Positions 36,197-48,441 of a stretch of 64,000 bases of DNA are shown here, piece after piece. Each line of letters starts with the position of its first letter. Positions within the stretch are counted from its first letter, which is position 1. The stretch covers positions 191,584,369-191,648,368 of the forward strand of contig CP136061.1 of the NCBI GenBank assembly GCA_032622095.1. The letters run 5' to 3'. A program made the position numbers and the translations under genes. Under the pieces are notes generated by a model that saw only the letters and a program-made list of their open reading frames with translations, was not told the DNA's origin and did not search any database. Source of the DNA: Siphonodentalium dalli. Lineage: Eukaryota; Mollusca; Scaphopoda; Gadilida; Siphonodentaliidae.

Positions 36197-36413
36197 TACA
36201 GTAATGCCCTAAATAATCAACTCCTTGACCACAGCAGAATTATGGGTAAATTTTCAGGATTTAGTCGAAAATATGGCTTGTTGCCATTCATCAGAAAGCT
36301 CTCAGTGAGAGTTTTCCGATGAATGGCAACAAGCAATATTTCCAACAAAATCCTGATAAATTACCCATAATTCTGTTGTGGTTAAGGAATTGATTATTTA
36401 GGGCATTACTGTA
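36197..36413. mobile_element. Family A fold-back MITE, copy 10
   Basis: TACAGTAATGCCCTAAATAA ... TTATTTAGGGCATTACTGTA. Turn CTCTCAGTGAGAG. Confidence 0.9.
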
Positions 36414-36464
36414 GATTGTATCCTGTGTTATTTTATAAGGTTTTTCTCAGGATACACTCAAACC

Positions 36465-36665
36465 AGCGGTATGTTAATCAGATAGTGATGCAAACCTCAC
36501 CCATATCTAAACTTGACCTGTGCCCCTAACCAATAAGCCCACATACCAAATATTGTTTAATTTCACTAATTATTACTGAAGATATATCATCTGGAAACCA
36601 TCCTGAGGGATGCACGGACAACAGTGATTTCTATAGTCCCTTCAAATTTTTGTTCAGGGGACAAT
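36465..36665 (+). repeat. Possible J-like element, single core unit
   Basis: CACATACCAAATATTGTTTA, GATGCACGGACAACAG and a terminal AGTCCC...GGGGAC stem recall the core, simple-repeat and hairpin order of families J/K. One unit only. Confidence 0.4.
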
Positions 36666-37913
36666 TACAAAATGTAGTAGTAAACATAATAAACTTACGT
36701 TGATCTATCAAATTAAAGGATTTTTTATGCAGGTAATAAAAGTAATGGGCAGTGAAAATGAAACTAAAAGAAATTAACAGGGTTATTTGGAAGCAGTTTC
36801 CTCTCCTTAATCATAAACCTAAATTTAAAAAAATAAAAATCGAAGCTTGGATAGGAAGGAATGGGTGGGTTTTTTAAACAATGAGTTTAAAGCTAATATA
36901 TCCAGGTGTGGACATTTCATACCTCTTCATATCTCTGATTTGAAAGAAAAGCATGATGAAATAGAAAAGGTATTGTAATGTTTGCTGCTAGTGCCCCTAG
37001 AGGAAATACACAATAATTATATTAGTTAGGTTTAGTTACATGTACATGTGATATAACATGTGTTGCAGTAGTATTCCTATTTAGCCTACATGTTTATAGA
37101 TGGATGTAGACTAACCACGTAGCGAACTATAAGATGATTGTGTGACAAACTATTTACACACTAATCTTGATATGGTAAAATGGCTTCAATTTAACATTTT
37201 GATACAGGTACATCTTATTAGCCACATAGTGTTCACCACCCATGGGAAAGGTTGATATTTGCAATAAAACAGGCATATTTATATCATGGTTAAAAACAAT
37301 CAGTTCCTCCATTAAATTGGACAATTTCCCTTTTATTTTATGCTCTCTTTCAATTATTTGAAGATTGGATTATTGCTATCTGTTTCACCTTTCATGACAC
37401 ATTCAAAACATCAAATCTGAATCGAATGGCTGTGCATATTAGTTGCAATTATATGTGACTTCTATTGGCAATGGCAACAAATGTTAAATGTATGCACAAG
37501 TCAATGGACCTTGGTAGTTTTTGCAAATGTCCAGAAAAGTTGCAAGTTTGGTGAAAATCAGACAAAAAAAATATTATATTCAAATATGTCTTATTCTATT
37601 GTATTCAATAAACATACAACAAAATCTTGTATAGTAAGCAAAGCACAATAGTCAATATATTATTGGTGATATACATAGTGTGCAGTCTTAACCTTTTTCA
37701 GAGTTGCAGAGGCTAATTTCCACAAAACCTATCCTGCCATTCTTTAAGATTATACTGCATAAAATGAAAATGTTTCTGAAACCCCAAACACATCAAGTTT
37801 GCACAAAAATTGTCTTTTTTGTTTTTTTATTTTAGCCAAGGTTTTCACTTGTATGAAGCACAAAGTTTTGTAAAGGCATGTCGCTGGTAAAAGTTCAGAA
37901 TACATTTTCTTCA

Positions 37914-38130
37914 TTAACCCTTCCATGACTGGAGCTTCCTGAAATTTTGTGAAAACCCTGTGCCAATGCATGCTCCACAGGAAGCCTCGCATATATAAGA
38001 GAATACATTGGCCCAACAATATTTACCTTGATCTCTTATATATGCGAGGCTCCCTCGTCCATATAAGAAAATGCACTGGCAAAGAATTTTTAATGCTGCT
38101 CCGGTGCAACTCCTGTCATGAAAGGGTTAA
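37914..38130. mobile_element. Family C MITE, copy 4
   Basis: TTAACCCTTCCATGACTGGA at the left, CTCCTGTCATGAAAGGGTTA at the right. The internal palindromes are partly deleted. Confidence 0.78.
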
Positions 38131-38926
38131 ATACTCATTGACAAGTAGTTCTGGTACAAAATATTCAGATAGTAAGAAATCAATCCTTCTGCACTTGTAT
38201 TAGCTTTTAGTTTGTCTGTTATCTGCTTTTATTATTTTAATACCTGAACATCAGTCTATATGAATAATAGGCCATCCCAATGTATACTTTTATAACTGAA
38301 TGGTAAATCAATTTAGTAAATAAAGGGTTATACTGCCATTTGTAATCTTTTCAATATAAAGAGCGGACACAGATATGAGTTTGGGGAGCATATTCAGTCA
38401 GAATGGATGCAATCACGAGACATGTACTTTTTTTTACTGTGGTGAGTCTCATAAGAAATTACAGAATTAGAACGAAACTTAATCTGAGTCAAGGAGCTTT
38501 TATCAAATGCACGGTTCCCTCAAGCTAGAAATAATGAAAATCAAGGCCACTTTCAAGATATCTCTGAAAATTCATGGCATATTCAGAATTGTTGCATATT
38601 TCCAAACATCAAGGATATTTAAGGCTTCATATATATATGGCAATTTAGGCATTTTCCATTTGAACCAAAACGGATCCAGAATATGGGATGACTGCTAACC
38701 AGTCAGTTTCATATCATATTGTCATGAGTTTGAATTGACACCTTCATGACTGATGGTGTATATTTTAAGGAGTCGGTTATATTTCAACTCCAAGTATTTG
38801 ATGCAGTCAATGGTTGACATATAATTGATGAAAGGATAACTCATCTGTGATTTTATAACTTCCTAAAAATTTGAATGACAAATTTTCTGGTTTGACTTTC
38901 TAAGAATATCACAAATATAAACACAC

Positions 38927-39055
38927 CTGGACAGTCGTGCTCTGGTCAGAGAATGGAGAGTCGAAGAATGTCTTTATGAGGTTCATCACAGTGATAGTGA
39001 CATAGTTTTCAAGGACAGTGTCTGCATGCTTCCGGTCATGTGTGGATGTTGATAC
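38927..39055 (-). CDS. ITPR: ITPR exon 6 of window (43 codons)
   Basis: Phase 0/0. The acceptor is GTGTTACAG and the donor GTCCAG|GTGTGT. The peptide holds THDRKHADTVLENYVT and FFDSPFSDQSTTVQ, matching SDRKHADSILEKYVTE and FFSSPFSDQSTTLQ of ITPR. It is isolated between introns of 7.9 and 14.4 kb, has no ATG, and so is invisible to ATG-based ORF calling. Confidence 0.95.
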
Positions 39056-40284
39056 CTGTAACACAGAAAATAAAATATATACTCTCTGCTGTCATGGATA
39101 TCTATTCAATGGATTTTTGTTCTTCTAAATGACAACTCCATGCATAAATTCTCAAGATTTCCTTTGCAATTTTAGCAGAAATGTTTTAAATAAATTGCAT
39201 CCATGGAGGCAGAAGTGTGTTTGAACTAGACCACTTTCTGCTCGACTCAAACCAAGCCTTATCAATACACCTCCAACAATCAATATGCAATTAATAACGC
39301 GCGAAAATAATTTTGGCCAACTCTATGGTCATATTAGGCTTCACTTACTAACTTTATTTCTTCTGATTCACTCTTGCAATTATATCTAAAGATGCATAAC
39401 CTGAGTAAGGGGTCATCTCAAAACTACTATCGGGATCCCGATAGATATCCCGATAGGATTCCAATAACTCAAAACTATCTTCTAAATTTCCCGATAGATT
39501 CCGATAGAGCGGTCACCATTTCCCGAAAATATTCCGATACCGCATCTAAATATTCCGATAACGCGCTGATTTCCCGAAAACTTTCCGAAAGTAACGTAGC
39601 GTATTACCAACTTTCCGATAATTTACCCATTTATTTCAAGAACAATTAGGCCTATGTCTGTTTTGATAATCGACGAATCGAGCATGTTGTTTCGTTTATG
39701 TTTCCGGTTCTATTTGTTGTCATTACTTTTGGATTCGTCCACAGCCTCCTTCGTAAGCATATTTTTATTGGGGTGGAAGCTTGTTTAAACGAATTAAAAC
39801 TCTACACGTTTCAAGTTTTGATTCCAAGTTATTAAATTGTCCATTGAATTCTTTTTGCATATTATTCATACAGCACATATCTCCTAGAAACGCTCTGAAG
39901 GAAACATAAAAAGAAATGGTTTCATACAGGTAGTATCCCTTCAACACTAGCAATAAATAGACTGTTCCAAAGTCACAGTGAACGTGATAAAAAATTGAAA
40001 TATATATTTGATAAAACTCTTTTGAACCTAGAAATGTTCTCAAATAAAACTGTCATTTGATTTGATTTTTTCCCTCATTCATCACAAGATCATATGAATA
40101 ATATTTTATTTTAATACACTGAGTGAGCAATTTTGAGAATTAAATAAAGTTTTGATCGAAAAGTTCGACAACATTTTCGATTTTCTCTTCAGTTACACGT
40201 CCCAACATCACGCCAATTCAGCCCAATATTGTGGGCACGGGGATTGCCTGGATTAGTACCCAAATAAATTATGTTGTTAAAGCG

Positions 40285-41226
40285 CATTGACAAATTCATA
40301 ATCTTGAGTATATTCTCCACACTATAATCGAAAAATACAAAGGAATGGACACATGATTCAATCAAAATTGTTTATTTAAAAAACACTCCCACTAAGAAAC
40401 CCCCACTGATGACGTGCGCAAAAAATATGTACCAACAGTAAACACGTGTTGTTGGAAATTGGGGCGCACAATGGGGACTCATTTATCATGGCTATATCTA
40501 TTACCCATTCGGTAATTCATAAATGACATTCATTGCAAATTCAAACAGAATATATCTTAGATTTAGTATTAGTATCAATAGACCATTTATCGAATGTTGT
40601 CATTGAACTTATTGATCAGCTGATGACGATGAAAAAATCTAGGAACCTTGTCGACGTCATAGCAGCAATGATAAAATACTGTAGCACAAATTTAATGTGC
40701 ATTGGCCGTTTTGTTCTCTCGTTTGATTAATAACATTATTATTCTGCGTGCATTGACAATTACATAATCTTGAGTATATTCTCCACAATGTAATCTAAAA
40801 ATACAAAGGAATGGACACACGATTCAATCCAAATGGTTTATTTAAAAAACACTCCCGCCAAAAAAGATCAAGAAACGCCCACTGATAACGAGCGCAAATT
40901 TTTTTACCTGCAAACACGTAGTGTTGGAATGTGGGGTGCACAATGGGGACTGTCATCTATCATGGCTGTAATTATTAGCCATTCGGTAATAAATAAATGA
41001 CATTCATTGCAAATTCAAACATAATATATCTTAGATTTAGTGTTAGTATCAATTGACCATTTATCGAGTGTTTCCATTGAACTTATTGATCAGCTGATGA
41101 CGATGAAAACACATCGGAACCTTGCCGACGTCAGCGCAACAATAATAAAATACTGTATAGCACAAATGTGCATCGATCAGCCGTTTTGTTCTCTCGTTTG
41201 ATTAATAAAATTATTATTCTCTGCGC
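40285..41226 (+). repeat. Two-copy ~470 bp tandem duplication inside the Harbinger-like element
   Basis: Unit 1 (40285-40750) and unit 2 (40751-41226) share TAATCTTGAGTATATTCTCC, CAAAGGAATGGACACA, TTATTGATCAGCTGATGACG and CCGTTTTGTTCTCTCGTTTG. A third start (GCGCATTAACA) follows at 41226. Divergence is moderate, so it is not recent. Confidence 0.82.
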
Positions 41227-42552
41227 ATTAACACTGCCAAATACTCAAGTAAATTGGCCATATCATGATGTGAAAAGTCAAAGAAATGACATTGTATAAC
41301 ATTAGTTACTTTTATTTGAACACAAGAGTTCACGAGACAAACGCGGCTATTTTTAAATCGAAAGTGCGCAAATAAATTCCGAATAGTGCTGCATTACCAC
41401 GAATTACTTATCGGAACTGTCTTGTCATTTTATATTGAATATGATTGCTCACAATTTCACTAAGAGAAAGCACTTTCTCGATCGTAAGATACAATGTAGG
41501 CACGAAAGAATTGTTTAATTTATTAATTGCACAAGATATGTGCAGTGCGAATGTATTGACTGCAATGTCAAGGTCAAAAACCGGTGCGTTGTAAATTGAA
41601 GTAAACAAAAAAACACGTGCGTTGTAATCGATGGCACAATGTTGACTAGTTTGGACTAATAATGCAGTCAAATGTAACTGAATTTACACGTAACTATCCA
41701 AGAGTTGATAGGCCACTTGATGATTTATGTTATGTTTCATTTCACCCTGTAGCCATGGCTTAAAACATTAATAAATCACTCAATTTCGTGATATGGTTTT
41801 CCGACAGAGAAATTGAAACTGAAAGTCACATTGATCTGTTGATAAAACAAAACTTACCTTTCGTTTGTTTATTACATTTATTGTTATAAAATATAAATAT
41901 AAAACCTACTAAATATTCACCATACTATCATGCTTGGGGAGGGGGATTCACAACTCTGAATTTTTTTTTACTCTCAGTCCCCATCCATACAGATGAACAT
42001 AATTTCATAAATCAGGAGCCACATAACATTTAGTAATAATACATGTTTTTCCCCAAAAACTTTGACGTCACCAGAAAGTTCTGTTGGCTGGAGGTAATAT
42101 TACTGTTGGGTAAATGGTTAATATCGAAAGTAAACTAAATAAAAGTTAGCAAGACATATTTTTGGAAGAAAAAAATGACGAAATATAGGAGCAGGCCTAC
42201 TACAAATAAATCGCATCGTGTTACCTTGACCTTGATGATGCAATCGTGAAATTCGACACTGTCAACATAATTAGGCTATGTTCAACTTATCGAAATAATC
42301 AATGCAGCATTATAATTAGTAGTAATTACAGAAAACAAAATTAATGTAGAATATGAAAAGCAGCCCATGCACACATTTAATTGTCAGTTAAATGTTATGA
42401 TTACTTCGCGTATTTATAACCTTTGCACTGCAGATTTGCATGGAATTTTCCATTCATATTTTCACACGCTCTTTATTTACCATATTACGATTCATGAAAA
42501 AGTATGGAATATTACTGCTAAATGTTGCTAAAACTTTACATGTACAGCAGGA

Positions 42553-42680
42553 CCCCCCCCCCCCCCCCCCCCCATATGTCATGTTTCGAATTTCTATAGC
42601 CTACTCTTGACTAAAGGGTAGAGAACCGAGTAGATATTCATGGCGTGCATGATCGATCAACCCCCCCCCCCCCCCCCCCC
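42553..42680 (+). repeat. Two poly-C tracts (21 and 20 bases)
   Basis: C runs at 42553-42573 and 42661-42680, 87 bp apart, inside the Harbinger-like element. They are G runs in the ITPR transcript strand and could fold as G-quadruplexes; length is uncertain in an assembly. Confidence 0.75.
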
Positions 42681-43897
42681 GAAACTGCATGACCATGCAG
42701 AATGTAGGCATAACAGCAAAATTTCCTGCTTAGGCTAAAGTTAAACCCACTGTGGATATATATTTTTCTTTCTACGGCTGTCTACTGGCGAGATTTGTTG
42801 TTTCCATGCATGTGCCGGTAAACAAAAATGCAATTGCCATGATTGCGTTATAAAGCACATCAAATGCTGCATGGACATCGCACATATTCCAATATAAATT
42901 TCGCCTAGGCTATGCATATTCGGAATATAGGCCTACGTGTACACAGGCCCGATATTTTTTTTAAGCTTGAGTTGTCCTATGTTTGAAATTGTTTTATAAA
43001 TCCGTTCACTGTGTGAAATCTTCGAGACGTATTACTCTGCAATGCCACGTGTGTTGTTCCCAGAAACGTAAATATTGATGACCCCAATTCCGGGAATCGG
43101 GCTAAAAATAGAACATACGACATCTCGTGTTAAGACTGCACTCGATTGTGCATGCATTAATTGTGTCGTCGGCGATTCGCGATTAAATACAAATCTTTTA
43201 CATTTGCCATAATATATGTATTTCTTTATTTCCTCCATATTTAAAAGTCTGATGTATTTAAACATATTACAAACACAATTAAGCTTTGAAGATAGTAGCC
43301 GCAACGCCAAAATAAATCTTAGAATTTAATCAATTGATGGATCTGTTCTATTTTTAGAAAGTGAAAGTAGCCGCTTGCATTAAGGCCTACTATACATATT
43401 TGGGTATGCTCCCCGTGAATTTATTTATTGATTTTGAAGATTTCCCGATGGGTGTGGTGTATTGTCCAGGTAAAATACCAATATTGTACGTAGCACCCAC
43501 TGATCACCACAGTATAACATATAATAGTTCTACGACACGTGTCCCCTGATACTTTAAAACTTTATACTAACGATTTCTCATATTAGGAAACTATTAAATC
43601 AATAATAAAGATAGGCCTATAAAACATAAAATCGCGATAAAAGTCCGGAGTAATCCCGATACAGAAACTTTCCAAACAACATGCGTTGTTTTCGGAATAT
43701 GATACTCCGAAATGAAAGTAAACTCCGATAGAATCCCGATAGACTATGTAAATATTCCGATAATTTCCCGAAAAACGTTGCGTCATTTCCCGATAATTTC
43801 CCGATAACTGTATATATAACTATCGGTATCCTATCGGGAAATCTATCGGGATCCCGATAGTAGTTTTGAGATGACCCCTAAGTGCCCCTCAATTATT

Positions 43898-44688
43898 AAA
43901 TTTCGAGATGTCACTTTCTCCATATTTGATTTTGTTTTGGGTGAAGTGGACTGTTATCAGGAAGAAGTCATAAAGGCTGAAGCTCAATTGAGGTTTCCAC
44001 ACATATTAATTAGTGGGAGGAGCTTAAAGTTGCTAGGAAACAAGGCATCTGCAGAAATAGTTTTAAATTAGTTTTACAGGGGCTGCATATATGCTAAAAT
44101 ACGAGAACATCAGGGCACGATTTAACTGGATTTGCATCACAATTTGCTGTGCAATTTCTAATTTCTGCTAAGCAATTTACAATAAAAAAACATGCATTGA
44201 TATTCAAAATCTACCCAGTGCTGAAAAATGCTATACAAATTGTAAAAATTAAATCGACCCCTGGAGAACATACATTCTTTGTCTTTAATTGTGAAAAATG
44301 TGATGCAAAATGAAATATTGTGTTATAATCATCATCAAAATCATTGCACAAATAAAAATTTCAGTACAGTATGATTTGATAGCAAAAACTTTTTTGAAAA
44401 TAGGCAATTAACACTGAAAGTATGTGCAGAGATCAAAATTATGGTGAACAAAGAATTTTAAATGCAGCAAGCGACTGGCTCAATATCTGCTAATAATAAT
44501 CTGATTGACAGCTGTGGCAATGTTCACCAAGTCAAAACTCTTCTATGGTCCAATAAGTAAAACACAAGACAAGAATCCATTTATAATCACATTATATTCA
44601 TCATATAAATGATGAAGAAGTTCAGAAGTTGAATTTGTTTAATTTTTCAAATTATGTAGTATTAACTTGGAACAGTTTAATTTATTTA
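43898..44688 (+). repeat. 0.8 kb segmental duplication, copy 1
   Basis: Runs from AAATTTCGAGATGTCACTTT to TTTAATTTATTTA. About 98% identical to 47204-47999 (roughly a dozen substitutions, indels of 2 and 3 bp). Flanked on both sides by the first ~35 bp of family D (39388-39408 joined to 43879-43898, and 44688 onwards). No ORF of note, no TIR. Confidence 0.9.
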
Positions 44689-45096
44689 AAGATGCATAAC
44701 CTGATTAAGTGCCCCTCAATTATTATTTATTGGATTCATGGGTAAAAAATATTTGTTTCCAGTCGAGGAAGCTCAGAGTTACAGAATATCAATTTTTGAA
44801 ATCTATTATTTTTCACCATCAAGACTTATTAGTGGCCCAGAAAAAGTCGATGAGCTGATGGTCTGGGACCAAATTGCGGATGAAGATGGATAACTCTAAA
44901 AAGAGGATTTGTGTTGATAATAAGGCCAAATTTCATTGAATACAAATTGATAAATAACATGTTTCGGGCAATTTAGTACTATAGTTGATAGTGGTTAGCA
45001 TAATTTTTGGGCAATTAATTTCTAATTTCTAAAAATATTGTTGTTGTTAGAATCTGATTATATGGGGACCATCGAATCGGATTGAGTACCTTTAAA
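44688..45096 (+). repeat. Family D dispersed repeat, copy 4
   Basis: AAAGATGCATAACCTGATTA to GATTGAGTACCTTTAAA, colinear with copy 1. Supplies the empty-site reference for the TAA insertion of the Harbinger-like element. Confidence 0.78.
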
Positions 45097-45391
45097 AACA
45101 ATACATATAGCAATAACCTGTCTATAATATTGTCACATCTCATCAGCTCTTCATAATGATAACATGCACCACAACATCCATATTGACATTCCATAATGAA
45201 ATTCTATTTTGTCTCTCCAGCTGCATTTCAAATTCTCAATTCGAAAAGATTTTATGCAGTGTCATTTGAGAATAGCTAATAAAATATCATAAACATCATT
45301 CTTGTTTCCGATATGATGTAATTCTCTGCCCAATGACAGTCATATAGGTGAGAAAAACTATAAGGAACTAATAAATAGGAACTGAATATGA

Positions 45392-45523
45392 GATATTAGT
45401 TATCTTCGGCAAAATCGGGGGTACATGGAGATTTAATACCTGGATGTCGGCGGAGCCGAAGGGTTCAAAAAGCGACATCCAGATTTTAAATCTCCATGTA
45501 CCCCACGATGTTGGCAGAGATAA
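45392..45523. repeat. Inverted repeat with ~55 bp arms
   Basis: GTTATCTTCGGCAAAATCGG and GGGTACATGGAGATTTAA at the left pair with TTAAATCTCCATGTACCCC and GTTGGCAGAGATAAC at the right. The loop is GCGGAGCCGAAGGGTTC. Confidence 0.72.
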
Positions 45524-45984
45524 CGATTCTGTCCCCACAACAATAGCCAATGCGGCCTCAATTTAAGTGTGATTTTCATAGGTTCTCAGATAAATTCACA
45601 CCAATCAGCATCAATGAGAATAAATCAGTAGCCGACCTATGGATCCCGCATCAGGTGATGTCAAGCCTCGATTGGTGGAAACTGATAGTTCAAGTATCAT
45701 TCATATACCCTGATATTTCACGTGCTCATATACCACTGATATTTTGCACACATTCTCTTAAACCCTGCTGTCAAGGGTGATGGGGGACATGGTGATTTAA
45801 GCATGACGTTGTAGCCAATCAGATTGCTAGTTACAACTGGATGTGGGGACAACAAGATTTATTATATGTTCACCAATGGATTAGAAACAAGAAATCACAT
45901 CAAAGATGCCGGGTCCAGTTGCGGTAGCAATGCCAAACATGGGCTTGGATTGAAATTCATTAATTGTAACAGGCTATCATACAC

Positions 45985-46375
45985 AACACTGTTGAGGAAG
46001 TCTGACATACCAAATATTAACCCGCAGACCAACTTTGCCAAAGTTATTGTGATCAAAATTAACAAAATCGAACTAATTAAGGACTGTAACTCAGCTCATA
46101 ATATGCTGATCTGGGAGGTTTTCAAACCTGATCAAGACAATGTTGAGCTAGTCTCATATTATACAGAATATCAACAAAAAAATTGTCATTTGTACAAGTT
46201 ATCGTGCTATCATGATCAAAATTCATGAAAATTAACTGATTAAGGATTATAACTCATCCCAAAGTAGGCGAATCCGGCAAGTTTTTGAACACAATCAAGA
46301 CACTGTTGAGAAAGTCTCATATACAAAATATTATTTAAATCTGTTGATATTTGTTCAAGTTATCACACTAATACC
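45985..46375 (+). repeat. Diverged ~160 bp tandem units
   Basis: Three degenerate units marked by AAGTCTGACATACCAAAT / TAGTCTCATATTATAC / AAGTCTCATATACAAAAT and by TTAAGGA-TAACTCA. They resemble the 161 bp units at 53880-54440. The 134-codon ORF at 45824-46228 is partly built from them and is not a gene. Confidence 0.6.
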
Positions 46376-46975
46376 ATCTATAGATGCCCACCCACCAGCC
46401 TGTTTTTGGAAAAACTGAATAAAAAATAGCAGTTAGATAAATATTGTTATCCCACAAAATAGGATATACAGGTATTCGACCATTTCACTTTATTTATAAC
46501 AATGGTTAGCAGGAATGTTGAAATTCTTGTTAAAGTAGAGTTAACCCTACATTCATTATTATATATCATGATAAAATTGTATTGTGTTGATATTCGACAT
46601 TATTTATGGGGAAATCAATGGATTAATATGGGATCTACATTTCTCTGCAGTGGGCAGTTAAGAAAGACTGAGTAAGTTAACAGATAACAGCTGTCATCTT
46701 TGGTGCATTGACTGAATGTGATGATGAGAAACAATTTATTATTGTAGATGATGAATTTCATTGGAAACAAGTATAATAATAAAAAAAATTATATGTGCTT
46801 GAGTGGATAGCAAATATTATCTCAATCATGACTGAGACAAATGTTTATTTTAAATAAATATCTGTCTCTGTCACTCATGAGATAATGTTTGGTATCGATT
46901 CAAAAACACTAGATATCCCCCAACTGGATATCCCTCAGATATCAAATAGAACTATAAATAATAATTTATACATAC

Positions 46976-47101
46976 TGTTCCCATGTCAACGAGAAAGTTA
47001 CCAAACAGAGTCCACATATGGTTACTTGTGTAGATTTCTCTCATCTCAACCTCTGTATCCACATAACAGTGATTTAGGAAATTGATGTAAGCATCTTTTA
47101 T
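46976..47101 (-). CDS. ITPR: ITPR exon 5 of window (42 codons)
   Basis: Phase 0/0, 126 nt. The acceptor is CTGTTGTAG; the donor ACA|GTATGT is weak at -1 but good at +4 to +6. The peptide [20 protein letters not shown] then [10 protein letters not shown] matches [27 protein letters not shown]. Near-identical 0.8 kb direct repeats lie about 100 bp before its acceptor and 2.3 kb after its donor (see findings). Confidence 0.96.
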
Positions 47102-48441
47102 CTACAACAGAAGATGGAAGTCAGCAGATAGGCACAAATGCATATTCCTCAAGACTCAAGAAGAGTGCCTACATGCCAGACCTAGGACCAGCCTAGATAT
47201 TCCAAATTTCGAGATGTCACTTTCTCCATATTTGATTTTGTTTTGGGTGAAGTGGACTGTTATCAGGAAGAAGTCATAAAGGCTGAAGCTCAATCGAGGT
47301 TTCCACACATATTAATTAGTGGGAGGAGCTTAAAGTTGCTAGGAAACAAGGCATCTGCAGAAATAGTTTTAAATTAGTTTTACAGGGGCTGCATATATAT
47401 GCTAAAATACAAGAACATCAGGGCACGATTTAACTGAATTTGCATCACAATTTGCTGTGCAATTTCTAATTTCTGCAAAGCAATTTACAATAAAAAAACA
47501 TGTATTGATATTCAAAACCTACCCAGTGCTTAAAAATGCTATACAAATTGTAAAAATTAAATCGACCCCTGGAGAACATACATTCTTTGTCTTTAATTGT
47601 GAAAAATGTGATGCAAAATGAAATATTGTGTTATAATCATCATCAAAATCATTGCACAAATAAAAATTTCCGTACAGTATGATTTGATAGCAAAAACTTT
47701 TTTGAAAATAGGCAATTAACACTGAAAGTATGTGCAGAGATCAAAATTATGGTGAACAAAGAATTTTAAATGCAGCAAGCGACTGGCTCAATATCTGCTA
47801 ATAATAATCAGATTGACAGCTGTGGCAATGTTCACCAAGTCAAAACTCTTCTATGGTCCAATAAGTAATACACAAGACAATAATCCATTTATAAACACAT
47901 TATATTCATCATATAAATGATGAAGAAGTTCAGAAGTTGAATTTGTTTAATTTTTCACATTATTATGTAGTATTAACTTGGAACACTTTAATTTATTTAC
48001 TAAATATTTGGCTAAACTATCTCGTGATGAAACAATATCAAAACAATCACTTTTTTTTATTAGAATGTTTTTTTCAGCACATCAATATTATTAGCAACAA
48101 TATTTCTGGTTTCATTCCCAGAATTTGCACAAGTTAACTTTCATGCCAATTAGGTAAAAATTATTGCAAAAGATAATATTTGGTTGCAAATCTTATTCTA
48201 CCAAAAAGAAGCAGAGAAGATGTGCAACTAGTTATGTCATCCTTCCAACAACTCTGAATCTAATTGTTGAACTTATCACCTGAACATCCATACACATGAA
48301 TCTTTGAAGTGGTTATCTGTCACTCAATTGCTTATAGTATCTCACTACAACTAAAAATTAAGAATAGACAATTCCGATGTATACTTTTAGAGATGAATGG
48401 GCGAATCAATACGGTATCAAGGGGTTAAAACCAGAACTCAC
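47102..48441 (-). other. ITPR intron 4 (1.3 kb)
   Basis: Mostly occupied by the second copy of the 0.8 kb duplication (47204-47999). 48000-48441 is AT-rich with nothing recognised. Confidence 0.78.
47204..47999 (+). repeat. 0.8 kb segmental duplication, copy 2
   Basis: Same orientation as 43898-44688, 3.3 kb away, on the other side of exon 5. Its start lies 102 bp upstream (in transcript sense) of the exon 5 acceptor. It lacks the family D flanks of copy 1. Confidence 0.9.

Larger units (their letters stand above)
24546..38926 (-). other. ITPR intron 6 (14.4 kb)
   Basis: Separate entries cover the tandem-core elements, poly-G tract, minisatellite complex, MITE A copies 7-10, family B and family C copies. 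Nothing recognised in 25000-25730, 25770-26310, 29755-30140, 30575-31470, 31700-32350, 33070-33510, 35620-36190, 36670-37910 and 38131-38926. Confidence 0.75.
39409..43878. mobile_element. PIF/Harbinger-like non-autonomous transposon (4470 bp)
   Basis: Termini GGGGTCATCTCAAAACTACT and AGTAGTTTTGAGATGACCCC are exact inverse copies, extending through CATCGGGATCCCGATAG-type sequence to a TIR of ~50 bp. Flanking TAA on both sides (39406-39408, 43879-43881) is a 3 bp duplication: the empty site reads CCTGATTAAGTGCCCC in the family D copy at 44688. A TAA target is the hallmark of PIF/Harbinger. Both ends carry many TTCC(C)GATA motifs. No DDE nuclease or Myb-like ORF is present. Confidence 0.85.
39056..46975 (-). 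other. ITPR intron 5 (7.9 kb)
   Basis: Holds the Harbinger-like element, one copy of the 0.8 kb duplication, a family D repeat, an inverted repeat at 45392-45523 and ~160 bp tandem units at 45985-46375. Nothing recognised in 39056-39387, 45100-45390, 45525-45980 and 46376-46975. Confidence 0.75.

Noticed and set aside
33539-38203. Related ORFs of the type LLYMRGSLWETHIYKRMH
   Set aside because: All are readings through family C palindromes and recur wherever that MITE occurs.
45824-46228. 134-codon + strand ORF as a gene
   Set aside because: It overlaps diverged ~160 bp tandem units and their typical phrases, shows no domain, has no splice context, and lies within an ITPR intron.
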